Source: Companilactobacillus bobalius
Lineage (GTDB): Bacteria; Bacillota; Bacilli; Lactobacillales; Lactobacillaceae
Length of the DNA: 64,000 nt
Direction: 5' to 3'
Assembly (NCBI RefSeq): GCF_009764355.1
Contig: NZ_LNUA01000032.1
Location: forward strand, 744,001-808,000
Shown: piece by piece, positions 47,427 to 54,740 of the stretch
Layout of the letters: every line of letters begins with the position of its first letter
Position numbering within the stretch: position 1 is the stretch's first letter
Program-made: the position numbers and the translations under genes
The notes under the pieces: generated by a model
The model's database searches: none
Told to the model about the DNA's origin: nothing
Seen by the model: the letters and a program-made list of their open reading frames with translations, nothing else

Positions 47427-48203
47427 TTAGACCTCCATAAGTTGTTCAATCATAGGATAAATATTGTGCTGCTTAAGAACTTCATATAGTCCTAAACGAC
47501 CTTTTTGAGTCCACTTAGTGTTTAAAACAGCCTTTTCAGTTCCATCTTTTCGTTTAACCATCGTTGTATCTGAATGAGTCCAACCATTATGTTGATATTT
47601 AGAATAAAGCAACCACGTTTTACCTTGTTTATATTGAATTCCAAGTTCATGAAGTTTAGCGTTCATTTCTCTACCACTCATCCCATAATCTTTAGCAATG
47701 ATAGTTATAGTTACTAATGATGGATTAGCAAGAACTTTGTCATAATAAGTAACTTTTGGTCTGTCCTCTGCTACTTGTTGTTCAGCAATCAATCTGCCTT
47801 CGCGTTCAGTTTTTAGCTGTGTGGCTAATTTGATTAAGTAATCAGGATCAGTCAACGTTTGCTCAATTGCGGAATCAGTTAAGTAAGCACCATGTTTTCT
47901 GATAGTTGGTAGGACTTCTGATGTAACCCAACGTTTGAATTCTTTTGCGGCTGGTAACTTGCTGGAAAGAATCAAACTGTAAAGTCCTGATTCATTAATG
48001 ACTTTCATTTTTTGAATACCAGAGGGTGTAACGATTCGTTCCTCCCTCACATCTTCGACATCAACGTGATCGCTTATGGCTTTACGTCCATTTTTATATT
48101 TCAAGGTATTTGTAATGTCGTTACCAACAAAATAAGGTGCGTTATCAATTTGTACCGTTCGTACATTGTTTCCTTTAAAATTAAACTCCTGTAAGTTATT
48201 CAT
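47427..48203 (-). CDS. phage antirepressor, BRO-N plus KilAC domains
   Basis: 258 residues. The BRO-N domain: APYFVGNDITNTLKYKNGRK, VINESGLYSLILSSKLPAAK, RWVTSEVLPTIRKHGAYL. The KilAC domain follows (TIIAKDYGMSGREMNAKLHE, YKQGKTWLLYSKYQ). Such proteins antagonise the phage repressor or act as early regulators. It is placed after the Cro-like gene, as usual. Confidence 0.9.
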   Translation of the reverse strand: MNNLQEFNFKGNNVRTVQIDNAPYFVGNDITNTLKYKNGRKAISDHVDVEDVREERIVTPSGIQKMKVINESGLYSLILSSKLPAAKEFKRWVTSEVLPTIRKHGAYLTDSAIEQTLTDPDYLIKLATQLKTEREGRLIAEQQVAEDRPKVTYYDKVLANPSLVTITIIAKDYGMSGREMNAKLHELGIQYKQGKTWLLYSKYQHNGWTHSDTTMVKRKDGTEKAVLNTKWTQKGRLGLYEVLKQHNIYPMIEQLMEV

Positions 48204-48221
48204 TATTTACTTCCCTCTTTT

Positions 48222-48425
48222 TTATAGATTTAAAACTCGTGCTACTTGTTCACGTAGTTCACGTGATTTAGGTGTCATGTCACCTTTAATAGCTCTATTT
48301 AGTTGCTGTGGATTAGCATGAATCAATTCAGCTAACTCTTTTTGAGTCATATCTCGATTAAGCAATGCAATCTTAATTGATCGTTCAATGTCATGTGCTA
48401 CCTTTGCAAATTGTTGTTCTGGCAT
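48222..48425 (-). CDS. Cro-like helix-turn-helix regulator
   Basis: 67 residues with the XRE-type HTH MTQKELAELIHANPQQLNRA (residues 26-45). AGAAAGGAG lies upstream. As the first regulator of the minus-strand early operon it likely acts as Cro, but three small genes lie between it and the CI operators. Confidence 0.75.
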   Translation of the reverse strand: MPEQQFAKVAHDIERSIKIALLNRDMTQKELAELIHANPQQLNRAIKGDMTPKSRELREQVARVLNL

Positions 48426-48432
48426 GTAATCA

Positions 48433-48484
48433 ACTCCTTTCTATTGTTATAATTTGTTTATTCCATATATATTCGAGGTGAAAA
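48433..48484 (+). promoter_or_regulatory. repeat cassette copy A: TATAAT promoter and RBS
   Basis: About 52 bases: ACTCCTTTCTATTGTTATAA, then TTTGTTTATTCC, ATATATATTCGAGGTGAAAA. It contains a perfect -10, an RBS GAGGTG for the plus-strand gene and, on the other strand, the RBS AGAAAGGAGT for the minus-strand gene. Nearly the same as copies at 48822 and 48999. Confidence 0.65.
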
Positions 48485-48486
48485 GT

Positions 48487-48705
48487 ATGACTGAACAAGA
48501 ATTTGATAAAAAATTTGATGAATTCATAAAGCAATTTAATGAATCATTTGATTCAAAAGATAATATGGATCAAATAGGTAAAATTGCTTTAAAAAATACT
48601 GATAGTGAAGAGGATATCGCCTTTAATACTGAACACATCTATCAGCAACAACGTGTAGATAACCTAGTTAGACTTGCTTTAAAGAACTTTTTAGAGCTTG
48701 ATTAA
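48487..48705 (+). CDS. small acidic soluble protein, against operon direction
   Basis: 72 residues from MTEQEFDKKFDEFIKQFNES, helical and acidic, ending LVRLALKNFLELD. Start chosen from the GAGGTG site in cassette A. Its last 38 bases overlap 48668-48814. Not recognised. Confidence 0.5.
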   Translation: MTEQEFDKKFDEFIKQFNESFDSKDNMDQIGKIALKNTDSEEDIAFNTEHIYQQQRVDNLVRLALKNFLELD

Positions 48706-48814
48706 GGGCCTTTATTGATTTTTCTGATTGTTTCTCATCAATCAATATATCCAAATTAAATTTGTTGAAGCTTTGACTATTAATGGTAGTTAAAGCTTTT
48801 TCTTGTTCTTCCAT
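48668..48814 (-). CDS. small phage protein
   Basis: 48 residues: MEEQEKALTTINSQSFNKFN, then SEKSIKALNQALKSSLKQV. Amphipathic helix-rich. Tail-to-tail overlap with 48487-48705; its RBS (AGAAAGGAGTG) is part of cassette B. Confidence 0.4.
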   Translation of the reverse strand: MEEQEKALTTINSQSFNKFNLDILIDEKQSEKSIKALNQALKSSLKQV

Positions 48815-48821
48815 CTTTCTC

Positions 48822-48870
48822 ACTCCTTTCTATTGTTATAATTTGTTTATTCCATATATTCGAGGTAAAA
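48822..48870 (+). promoter_or_regulatory. repeat cassette copy B
   Basis: Same as copy A apart from loss of two bases in the TA repeat and GAGGTA for GAGGTG. The TATAAT is kept. It leads into a 27-codon reading frame without a normal start codon. Confidence 0.6.
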
Positions 48871-48954
48871 ATTGAAACCGATTTCGAACCTTATGAAGTT
48901 AACCTATCAACTGCAGAATGCCTAACACCAGAGCAAATATTGAAAGAATGGTAG
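48871..48954 (+). pseudogene. short reading frame behind cassette B, no standard start
   Basis: An ATT stands where copies A and C have ATG; the frame reads ETDFEPYEVNLSTAECLTPE then QILKEW. Its first residues are acidic like those of the genes behind copies A and C. It is either a decayed third member or a peptide with an unusual start. It overlaps the minus-strand peptide 48899-48991 over 56 bases. Confidence 0.3.
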
Positions 48955-48991
48955 ATATTCCTAACATGAACCAATACTTTTGATCATTCAT
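48899..48991 (-). CDS. 30-residue single-pass membrane peptide
   Basis: MNDQKYWFMLGISTILSIFA then LVLGILQLIG. One membrane helix; its RBS AGAAAGGAGTGAG lies in cassette C. It is fully antisense to part of the frame behind cassette B. Confidence 0.45.
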   Translation of the reverse strand: MNDQKYWFMLGISTILSIFALVLGILQLIG

Positions 48992-48998
48992 CTTTCTC

Positions 48999-49050
48999 AC
49001 TCCTTTCTATTGTTATAATTTGATTAATTCATATATATTCGAGGTGAAAA
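48999..49050 (+). promoter_or_regulatory. repeat cassette copy C
   Basis: Differs from copy A at a few positions (TTTGATTAATTC for TTTGTTTATTCC). TATAAT and GAGGTGAAAA are the same. It drives 49053-49346. Confidence 0.65.
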
Positions 49051-49052
49051 AT

Positions 49053-49346
49053 ATGACCGATTCAATATTAGATTCTGTTGCATTTTTTCAAAAAGATGCA
49101 TTGAAAAAGAACAAAAGAATAATTATTGGAATTGATTCAACCTTTGTTACTGGGCTGCCATTGAAAAATGATTTAGAAAAAATTGATAACCCATTAATAA
49201 AAGAGTTTTCTGAGATGCGTGCTAAAAATTCAAATTCTAAAGATTTTATAATCTTGAACGATGTATCTATACTTGGTACTGAAAAACACTTAGATTTTCT
49301 AGTGATTAGAATCCAAAAGGTTTCTGCGATTTCTCTTGATGACTAG
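49053..49346 (+). CDS. soluble protein of unknown function, against operon direction
   Basis: 97 residues from MTDSILDSVAFFQKDALKKN; mixed alpha/beta look (RIIIGIDSTFVTGLPLK, DFIILNDVSILGTEKHLDFL). The start is set by the RBS in cassette C. Its 3' end overlaps 49306-49530 by 41 bases. Not recognised. Confidence 0.5.
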   Translation: MTDSILDSVAFFQKDALKKNKRIIIGIDSTFVTGLPLKNDLEKIDNPLIKEFSEMRAKNSNSKDFIILNDVSILGTEKHLDFLVIRIQKVSAISLDD

Positions 49347-49530
49347 TATCTCGTGTATTTGAATTAACTAATTCATAGAAAAGCATTTCATTTACCAGAT
49401 GGAGTGCTTTTTCTTTTGTCTCATATGATTTACCAGATCTGTTTACCACTGTTAGTAGCTGATCAACTAAATCTTTATCAGAGAACATTTCGTATGAAAG
49501 GTATGGATTCATCTTTTGATATGAATACAA
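49306..49530 (-). CDS. small phage protein, first gene of the early operon
   Basis: 74 residues: MYSYQKMNPYLSYEMFSDKD, helical and charged. AAGGGGG-type RBS. It is the closest minus-strand gene to the operators, so it would be expressed first after loss of repression. Confidence 0.45.
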   Translation of the reverse strand: MYSYQKMNPYLSYEMFSDKDLVDQLLTVVNRSGKSYETKEKALHLVNEMLFYELVNSNTRDTSHQEKSQKPFGF

Positions 49531-49578
49531 TTTCTTTTCCCCCTTTACTGTTATTTTTTCATCAAGTTATTGACCTCA

Positions 49579-49596
49579 ATTAGCACAGGTGCTAAT
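49579..49596. promoter_or_regulatory. repressor operator 1
   Basis: ATTAGCACAGGTGCTAAT is an 18-bp palindrome (perfect 8-bp arms). It lies on the early-operon side of the CI-Cro intergenic region. Confidence 0.75.
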
Positions 49597-49708
49597 ATGA
49601 AGGCATACCAAATAAGCAATTTAAACCCTATTACTACCGCAATTCTCGCCAAAGCATTGTATCGGTGGTCGTTTGTTTTTGTTGCTCAATTACTTGATGA
49701 ATTAATTA

Positions 49709-49726
49709 TTACGCACAAATGCTAAT
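49709..49726. promoter_or_regulatory. repressor operator 2
   Basis: TTACGCACAAATGCTAAT keeps most of the operator half-sites (GCA..TGC core) of operator 1. Confidence 0.7.
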
Positions 49727-49739
49727 TTTGCAAGTGTAT

Positions 49740-49757
49740 TTACGCATTTGTGCTAAT
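49740..49757. promoter_or_regulatory. repressor operator 3
   Basis: TTACGCATTTGTGCTAAT, 13 bases behind operator 2 and 32 bases before the repressor start. The pair 2 and 3 would control the repressor gene itself. Confidence 0.7.
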
Positions 49758-49788
49758 TAAATTCGTCAAACTTATGGAGAACATTGTT

Positions 49789-50124
49789 ATGACAACGTTT
49801 GAACGAATTAAAAAAGTTTCAAAAGAACAGGGGTATTCCCTAACAAAACTAAATGACAAAGCTGGCTTAGGCACAAATTCCATATATCATTGGAAAACTA
49901 AAACGCCTAGTACTGAAAGCCTATCTAAGGTTGCTAATGTTTTACACGTATCTGTAGACTACCTATTGGGTAAAACCGATGATCCGGATGTTAACACTAA
50001 GTCTAAGAAAGTAGATATCAAAGATGCGATGCAAGACGATTACACTGTTATGAGTTATGGTGGTAGAGAAATACCACCGGAGGAATTAGAAATGATTAGG
50101 CGTATCTTAGACGGGGGAAAATAA
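49789..50124 (+). CDS. CI-like phage repressor
   Basis: 111 residues from MTTFERIKKVSKEQGYSLTK (GGAG upstream). XRE-type HTH at residues 17-40 (LTKLNDKAGLGTNSIYHWKT), then VSVDYLLGKTDDP. It lacks a peptidase domain; the adjacent ImmA-like gene fits a repressor removed by proteolysis, as in ICEBs1 and related phages. Confidence 0.85.
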   Translation: MTTFERIKKVSKEQGYSLTKLNDKAGLGTNSIYHWKTKTPSTESLSKVANVLHVSVDYLLGKTDDPDVNTKSKKVDIKDAMQDDYTVMSYGGREIPPEELEMIRRILDGGK

Positions 50125-50127
50125 TAT

Positions 50128-50526
50128 ATGAGTGATGTTACAACTTACTTACTGAATTACGCACTAGATCATCACATAGGATTCGAACTACTTAATGGAA
50201 TAGATTCTGATTGGCCTTCCTTAGCTATACCAGAACGTAACATGATGTTTATTAATACGAATTGGTACAAGCAAAAGGAACTACCAATGGTGGTAGCTCA
50301 TGAGATTGGTCATATGCTTAATGGTGATTCTTGCTATATGTATGACAAGTCTAGTGTGGGAAAAATTAATGCTGAAAGTGCTGCTAATAAGGTAGCCATA
50401 GATTTACTACTACAATATTGTAAAGATTATGATATCCACTTCAATAGCTATATTATGTTTCTACAGCAATTCTGTATTCCATTGAGATATGAATACATTG
50501 CCAAAAGAAAAATGGCTGTAATGTGA
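50128..50526 (+). CDS. ImmA/IrrE-type metallopeptidase
   Basis: 132 residues. HEIGH at 58-62 is the zinc motif; NAESAANKVAIDLLL lies where the third ligand region is found. It starts three bases behind the repressor stop. Likely to cleave the repressor upon damage signals. Confidence 0.85.
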   Translation: MSDVTTYLLNYALDHHIGFELLNGIDSDWPSLAIPERNMMFINTNWYKQKELPMVVAHEIGHMLNGDSCYMYDKSSVGKINAESAANKVAIDLLLQYCKDYDIHFNSYIMFLQQFCIPLRYEYIAKRKMAVM

Positions 50527-50587
50527 TTTTTAATCCATCCCTTCTGATATACTTATACTGATTAAATATATATTTATGGGGGAAATT

Positions 50588-51079
50588 ATGAATAAGTATA
50601 ACAAACTATTAATCACTGGTATGGCTATATTAATGAGTGCGACGGCTAGTTTAGAAACCATATCGACAATAAATGTTTATGCATCGGATGATACTAAAAC
50701 GGTTAAAAAGTTGTCACCAAATTCTGATTATCCAAATATTAAATCTAAATTTGATATAACAAACATGTCTCAATATTCAGACAATGACTTATTTGGCACT
50801 GTTACATTGAATAAGTTCTATGTAAAAGATGTAGGTGCTGATTCAATGAAACAATATCATGTATTGTTAACGCCCACTAAACATAGTAGTCAATACTTCT
50901 TACTAGTTACAAAATCCAAGAAGAAAATTCGTTTACATAATAAATTGACCGCTCAAGTTGCTTTGAATGGTTCAAGTAAAATTAACGATGCTCAAATAAA
51001 TTCAGGTATTAGTGAAAGCTATTCGGACAAACATGTTATTTTAACAATGCCTGATAAAATTGCTGTCTATCACAAATGA
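50588..51079 (+). CDS. secreted protein, probable lysogenic-conversion product
   Basis: 163 residues from MNKYNKLLITGMAILMSATA; signal peptide with cleavage near VYASDD. The mature part is beta-like (LFGTVTLNKFYVKDV, SQYFLLVTKSKKKIRLHNKL). Own promoter (TATACTTATACT region near 50550). Placed between immunity genes and integrase like superinfection or conversion genes; function unknown. Confidence 0.55.
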   Translation: MNKYNKLLITGMAILMSATASLETISTINVYASDDTKTVKKLSPNSDYPNIKSKFDITNMSQYSDNDLFGTVTLNKFYVKDVGADSMKQYHVLLTPTKHSSQYFLLVTKSKKKIRLHNKLTAQVALNGSSKINDAQINSGISESYSDKHVILTMPDKIAVYHK

Positions 51080-51097
51080 TGTTAAGGGGAGATTATT

Positions 51098-51304
51098 GTG
51101 AATGATGATGAAAAACGAAAATATGAAGTAACAAAAAAGGCATATAAAGATGGTCGTGCTGAATATGAAAACAAAATAAATCGCGGTGGATGCTTTCTTG
51201 TGATTGCAATATTTGCTCCAATATTTGCAATTACGATGTTCCATAGTGGACTTCTGGCGTTGGCTATATTTGTTATTTTTCTTTATCTAGCATTTAAAAA
51301 ATAA
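51098..51304 (+). CDS. small two-helix membrane protein
   Basis: 68 residues; charged N-part (MNDDEKRKYEVTKKAYKDGR) then two helices (CFLVIAIFAPIFAITMF, LLALAIFVIFLYLAFKK). RBS GGGGAG. Same orientation as the conversion cluster. Confidence 0.5.
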   Translation: MNDDEKRKYEVTKKAYKDGRAEYENKINRGGCFLVIAIFAPIFAITMFHSGLLALAIFVIFLYLAFKK

Positions 51305-51378
51305 ATCTAAGTCTCAAGTAGGCTTTCAGTCCAAATACTGAACGACATTAAAAGCTGAAAACAAAGGGGACATTTATA

Positions 51379-51744
51379 ATGATAAGCTCATATAAAAAAT
51401 TCTGGAATAATATTTTTAATTTTTCAAGCACTAGTTCTCGCTCTGATTATTGGTGGCCAGTAATCATAAATTATATCTTGTCTGGTTTGATTATTAGCAT
51501 CATTCAAAAAATGATGGGGCACCCAATTGAGGACATATATAACCTCACCGATTTGACAGCAAACTGGGCGCTTTATATTATAAGTATCATCGTTTGGATA
51601 GGAACATTTACAGTAAAGGTTCGTAGATTACATGACACCGATCGTTCAGGCTGGTGGTTATTAATCGATTTGATTCCAGTAATCGGTACAATTTGGTTCT
51701 TTATATTAATGATATTACCTTCAAAAAGAAGCCGTTGGAACTAA
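51379..51744 (+). CDS. DUF805 family membrane protein
   Basis: 121 residues with the family pattern: FWNNIFNFSSTSSRSDYWW, VRRLHDTDRSGWWLLIDLIP, WFFILMILPSKRSRWN. Four membrane helices. DUF805 proteins are common in bacteria and as phage cargo; function unknown. Confidence 0.85.
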   Translation: MISSYKKFWNNIFNFSSTSSRSDYWWPVIINYILSGLIISIIQKMMGHPIEDIYNLTDLTANWALYIISIIVWIGTFTVKVRRLHDTDRSGWWLLIDLIPVIGTIWFFILMILPSKRSRWN

Positions 51745-51833
51745 ATAATTGTAAATAAGTCTCATGTAGGCTTATTTATTTTTACCAAAATTAAAAAAGC
51801 CACGCCATTAAGCGTGACTGGAAGGGCTCTATT

Positions 51834-51977
51834 ATGAGCGATGATAATAATTTAAGAAAAGATATGAATACTCGCCACGACGATGTGGAGAAAAGAGCTA
51901 ACTTTGGTATCAAAAGCAAGGTACCAGATAACGTAAAAAATAAACCAAGTATCAATGATCCAAAGAAAAAGGACTAA
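51834..51977 (+). CDS. small hydrophilic protein
   Basis: 47 residues, MSDDNNLRKDMNTRHDDVEK to KPSINDPKKKD, probably disordered. A hairpin (CACGC..GCGTG) lies just before its weak RBS. It converges with 51974-52585, overlapping by four bases. Confidence 0.4.
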   Translation: MSDDNNLRKDMNTRHDDVEKRANFGIKSKVPDNVKNKPSINDPKKKD

Positions 51978-52585
51978 TACAAATCTATTATTTTTAGTCC
52001 AAGGTCGGCATTAAATAGCTCTCTCGATTTATACTTTCTAGCATCCCTTTTTACTTCAGCATAATTCTTTTCATAATCTTCATTTTCAAAAGGAACCAAT
52101 ACCAAACTATTTTCTGAGAAATCTGTACTAGGAGAATACTCCAAGTATCCACATGTTACTAATTCATTTTTTAAATTAAATACATAAATTCTTTGAACCT
52201 CACTAGACTGGAAGAAATAATCATTAGCTGAAAGGGTGTCTATTTCACCGATACCCTTTCTATCTCTAATTTTATTTATAATATAATTAGCAAGCCGAAC
52301 AATCCATGGGGCAATTGCAAAAGAAATTAAAAGACTTACTAAAGCCACATATAAGATATTCAGTGATATCGCTAAATAATCACCTTGTCTTACATTTGAA
52401 TTAAAACTACCTATTAACAAATACAAAAAATAGTTCATTCCACCAAAGAAGACCAGTAGTATCTTCTTCTCGTCGTTATTATTTTTATAATAATTTATGG
52501 TTCCTTGTTTGAGTAGAATAACAAAATTTAAATACCCTAAACTACCAGAAACTATAAGTGATGATATTAATGATGTTAAATTCAT
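51974..52585 (-). CDS. membrane protein with cytoplasmic C-terminal domain, possible exclusion protein
   Basis: 203 residues. Helices near 5-25, 42-62 and 72-100, then a soluble part (VQRIYVFNLKNELVTCGYLE, ENSLVLVPFENEDY) that resembles the C-terminal region of DUF6338-type proteins. Alone on the minus strand among plus-strand conversion genes, next to the integrase. A superinfection-exclusion role is a guess from place and topology. Confidence 0.5.
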   Translation of the reverse strand: MNLTSLISSLIVSGSLGYLNFVILLKQGTINYYKNNNDEKKILLVFFGGMNYFLYLLIGSFNSNVRQGDYLAISLNILYVALVSLLISFAIAPWIVRLANYIINKIRDRKGIGEIDTLSANDYFFQSSEVQRIYVFNLKNELVTCGYLEYSPSTDFSENSLVLVPFENEDYEKNYAEVKRDARKYKSRELFNADLGLKIIDLY

Positions 52586-52726
52586 ATAGTCCTCCTAATA
52601 TATTCCATATAATATTATATCACGTATAGCATGATGACTGTGTATATTTAACATCAAAATTAAGGAGGTGATGCCCTTACTTACTCTCTTAAACTCTGCT
52701 CCCACGCAAACTTAGGAGAAAATAAA

Positions 52727-53875
52727 ATGAGTGAAATAACTAAATATAAAAAGAAAAACGGAACCACAGCATATAAATTCAGAACATTCCTTGGCTATGA
52801 TGAAGTCACTGGAAAACAAGTACGAGTATCTAAAAGCGGTATTGCAACAAAAAAAGAAGCTTTAAAATTATTAACCCAAGCACAATTGGAATTTAATAAT
52901 AGAAGCTTCTCTCAATATAGAAATTTATCGTTTAAGGATATTTACCTTAAATGGTTCGATCAGTACAAGTTAACAGTCAAGGAATCTACCTATTCCAAAA
53001 CTGATGAACATTTTACACTTCATATTTTACCAGAAATTGGTAAAACAAAAATATCGAAATTGACTACTGTACAAATCCAACTAGCAATAAATAAATGGTT
53101 TAAGCAAAGTTTAACACGATATAAAAGATTCTATAACTACATTAACCGTGTTTTAACATGGGCTTACAAGATGCAAATAATTGAAAACAACCCAGCTGAT
53201 AGAGTTATCTTGCCTGTTAATACCTCTCAAATAAAAACTATGGCTGAAAACTATTATGATCTACCCGAACTCAAACATTTCTTTGAATGTCTTCATGATA
53301 TGGATAATAGTATTGCAGAAGTTTACTTTAGAGTTCTTGCGTTTACAGGTATGCGTAAAGGTGAATCTCTTGCCCTCTTGTGGACTGATGTCAACTTTGA
53401 AACTAACCAGATTAGTATCAATAAAACTCAGTCACAGGGCGAACATGGACGTCTGTTAGTTAATACTCCTAAAACACCCACAAGTATCAGAACTGTGGAT
53501 GTTGACCCTAAAACTATGGAGATACTAAAGCATTGGCGTAATGAACAAAGAAAACAATTGTTGATGTTAGGATTCAATGCTACTGGCAATAATCAATTAG
53601 TCTTTTCAAACACAAAAAATGAAATGTTCGTACCAACCACACCACGTAAATGGTTAGTAGATACCATTGATCGTTTTGATTTGAAATACATTACAGTTCA
53701 TGGATTTAGGCGTACTTTTGCTACACTGGCTTTTGAAGCTGGTGCAACCATTAAAGAAGTACAATCACAGTTAGGCCATAAAAACTATAAAACAACCATG
53801 GATATTTACACGGAAGTTACTTCAAAGCAAAAAAAAGAAACCGCCCAGAAATACGCGAATTACGTAAATTTCTAG
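52727..53875 (+). CDS. int: phage integrase, tyrosine recombinase
   Basis: 382 residues, intact. N-terminal AP2-like DNA-binding part (KKKNGTTAYKFRTFLGYDE), SAM-like core-binding domain and catalytic domain with Arg210 (TGMRKGE), His325-x-x-Arg328 (HGFRRTF), His351 (GHKN) and Tyr361 (DIYTEV). It integrates and, with an excisionase, excises the prophage. The gene ends 80 bases before tRNA-Gln. Confidence 0.95.
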   Translation: MSEITKYKKKNGTTAYKFRTFLGYDEVTGKQVRVSKSGIATKKEALKLLTQAQLEFNNRSFSQYRNLSFKDIYLKWFDQYKLTVKESTYSKTDEHFTLHILPEIGKTKISKLTTVQIQLAINKWFKQSLTRYKRFYNYINRVLTWAYKMQIIENNPADRVILPVNTSQIKTMAENYYDLPELKHFFECLHDMDNSIAEVYFRVLAFTGMRKGESLALLWTDVNFETNQISINKTQSQGEHGRLLVNTPKTPTSIRTVDVDPKTMEILKHWRNEQRKQLLMLGFNATGNNQLVFSNTKNEMFVPTTPRKWLVDTIDRFDLKYITVHGFRRTFATLAFEAGATIKEVQSQLGHKNYKTTMDIYTEVTSKQKKETAQKYANYVNF

Positions 53876-53918
53876 CTGTGCCACAATTTGTGCCACATTT
53901 TCGGTTTCAAGCGCTGAG

Positions 53919-53938
53919 ACCCTTGATATAATAAGGGT
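53919..53938. terminator. hairpin behind the integrase gene
   Basis: ACCCTTGATATAATAAGGGT forms a 6-bp stem followed by TTT. Weak as a terminator. The right attachment site must lie close to here. Confidence 0.45.
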
Positions 53939-53954
53939 TTCTTGGTGTATACAT

Positions 53955-54025
53955 TGGGCATATTGGGTTCGAACCAATAAATTGCGGATTCAGAGTCCGC
54001 TGCCTTACCATTTGGCGAATGCCCA
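53955..54025 (-). tRNA. tRNA-Gln(CUG)
   Basis: Acceptor TGGGCAT/ATGCCCA, anticodon stem GCGGA/TCCGC around loop CTCTGAA (anticodon CTG), T arm ATTGG TTCGAAC CCAAT. 71 bases, no encoded CCA. Its 3' end faces the integrase, the usual geometry for tRNA-borne attachment sites, but I see no second copy of this sequence at the left end. Confidence 0.9.
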
Positions 54026-54128
54026 TTAATGATTAAAAGTATTAAACAACAATAAAATGTTATAAAAAAAACGCTGTAATGTCAATAGTAATCAGCTATT
54101 CCTTATAAATATAACCGTATTTTTCCCG

Positions 54129-54176
54129 AAAAAAAGAACATCCCTACTGAAACAACAGCCAAGATGTACTTTTTTC
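54129..54176. terminator. bidirectional hairpin
   Basis: AAAAAAGAACATC and GATGTACTTTTTT pair around an inner ACTG/CAG stem. Between tRNA-Gln and the small host gene. Confidence 0.5.
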
Positions 54177-54190
54177 GGTCAAGCTCATCC

Positions 54191-54472
54191 TTATTTACTT
54201 TGTTTCTTAACGTTAGATTCCAAAATGTCGATGGATTTATCGATTGATTCAAAAATCTCAGTATTCAAAAGTTCGATGATCGGACTCAGTCGTTGATATT
54301 CATGCGACACCATATTTTTGTTGATTTGATCATCATTAATGCGCTTGATTTTCAAATTGTAATCCATCAAAGCATTGATTCTGATCTTCGAGTCATCCAG
54401 TTCGCACAATAAATCGTCGATATCGTCCATATCATAAGTTCTAGTTAAATCTTTCTCCTTACATTCGTCCAT
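54191..54472 (-). CDS. host protein of unknown function, helical
   Basis: 93 residues from MDECKEKDLTRTYDMDDIDD (GAAGGGAG upstream; an upstream TTG is less likely). Acidic first third, then coiled-coil-like helices (NTEIFESIDKSIDILESNVK). First host gene behind the prophage. Not recognised. Confidence 0.5.
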   Translation of the reverse strand: MDECKEKDLTRTYDMDDIDDLLCELDDSKIRINALMDYNLKIKRINDDQINKNMVSHEYQRLSPIIELLNTEIFESIDKSIDILESNVKKQSK

Positions 54473-54740
54473 AATAAATACTCCCTTCAAATTTCAAGTG
54501 AATTGACATAGTTTCTATTTCCTATATGTAACTCACTTCTTTGACCCCCATTCTAATAGCTTTAAAATTTAAAACTAGTCAATTATCCAGAATGTAAAGT
54601 TTTATTTTGGTGAAGCCGTTCTTCTTCGATATTCCAAAATTATATACTATTTATTTTAAATAATTATAATTGTATGTTAAACTAATCTCGTTTTGCTGAA
54701 AAGATATCAGCTATTTACATTACGGAAGGACGAAACAAAC

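Noticed and set aside
53955..54025. tRNA-Gln as a proven attachment site
   Set aside because: The geometry fits, but I could not find the tRNA 3' end repeated at the left side of the prophage, so it is only noted as likely.
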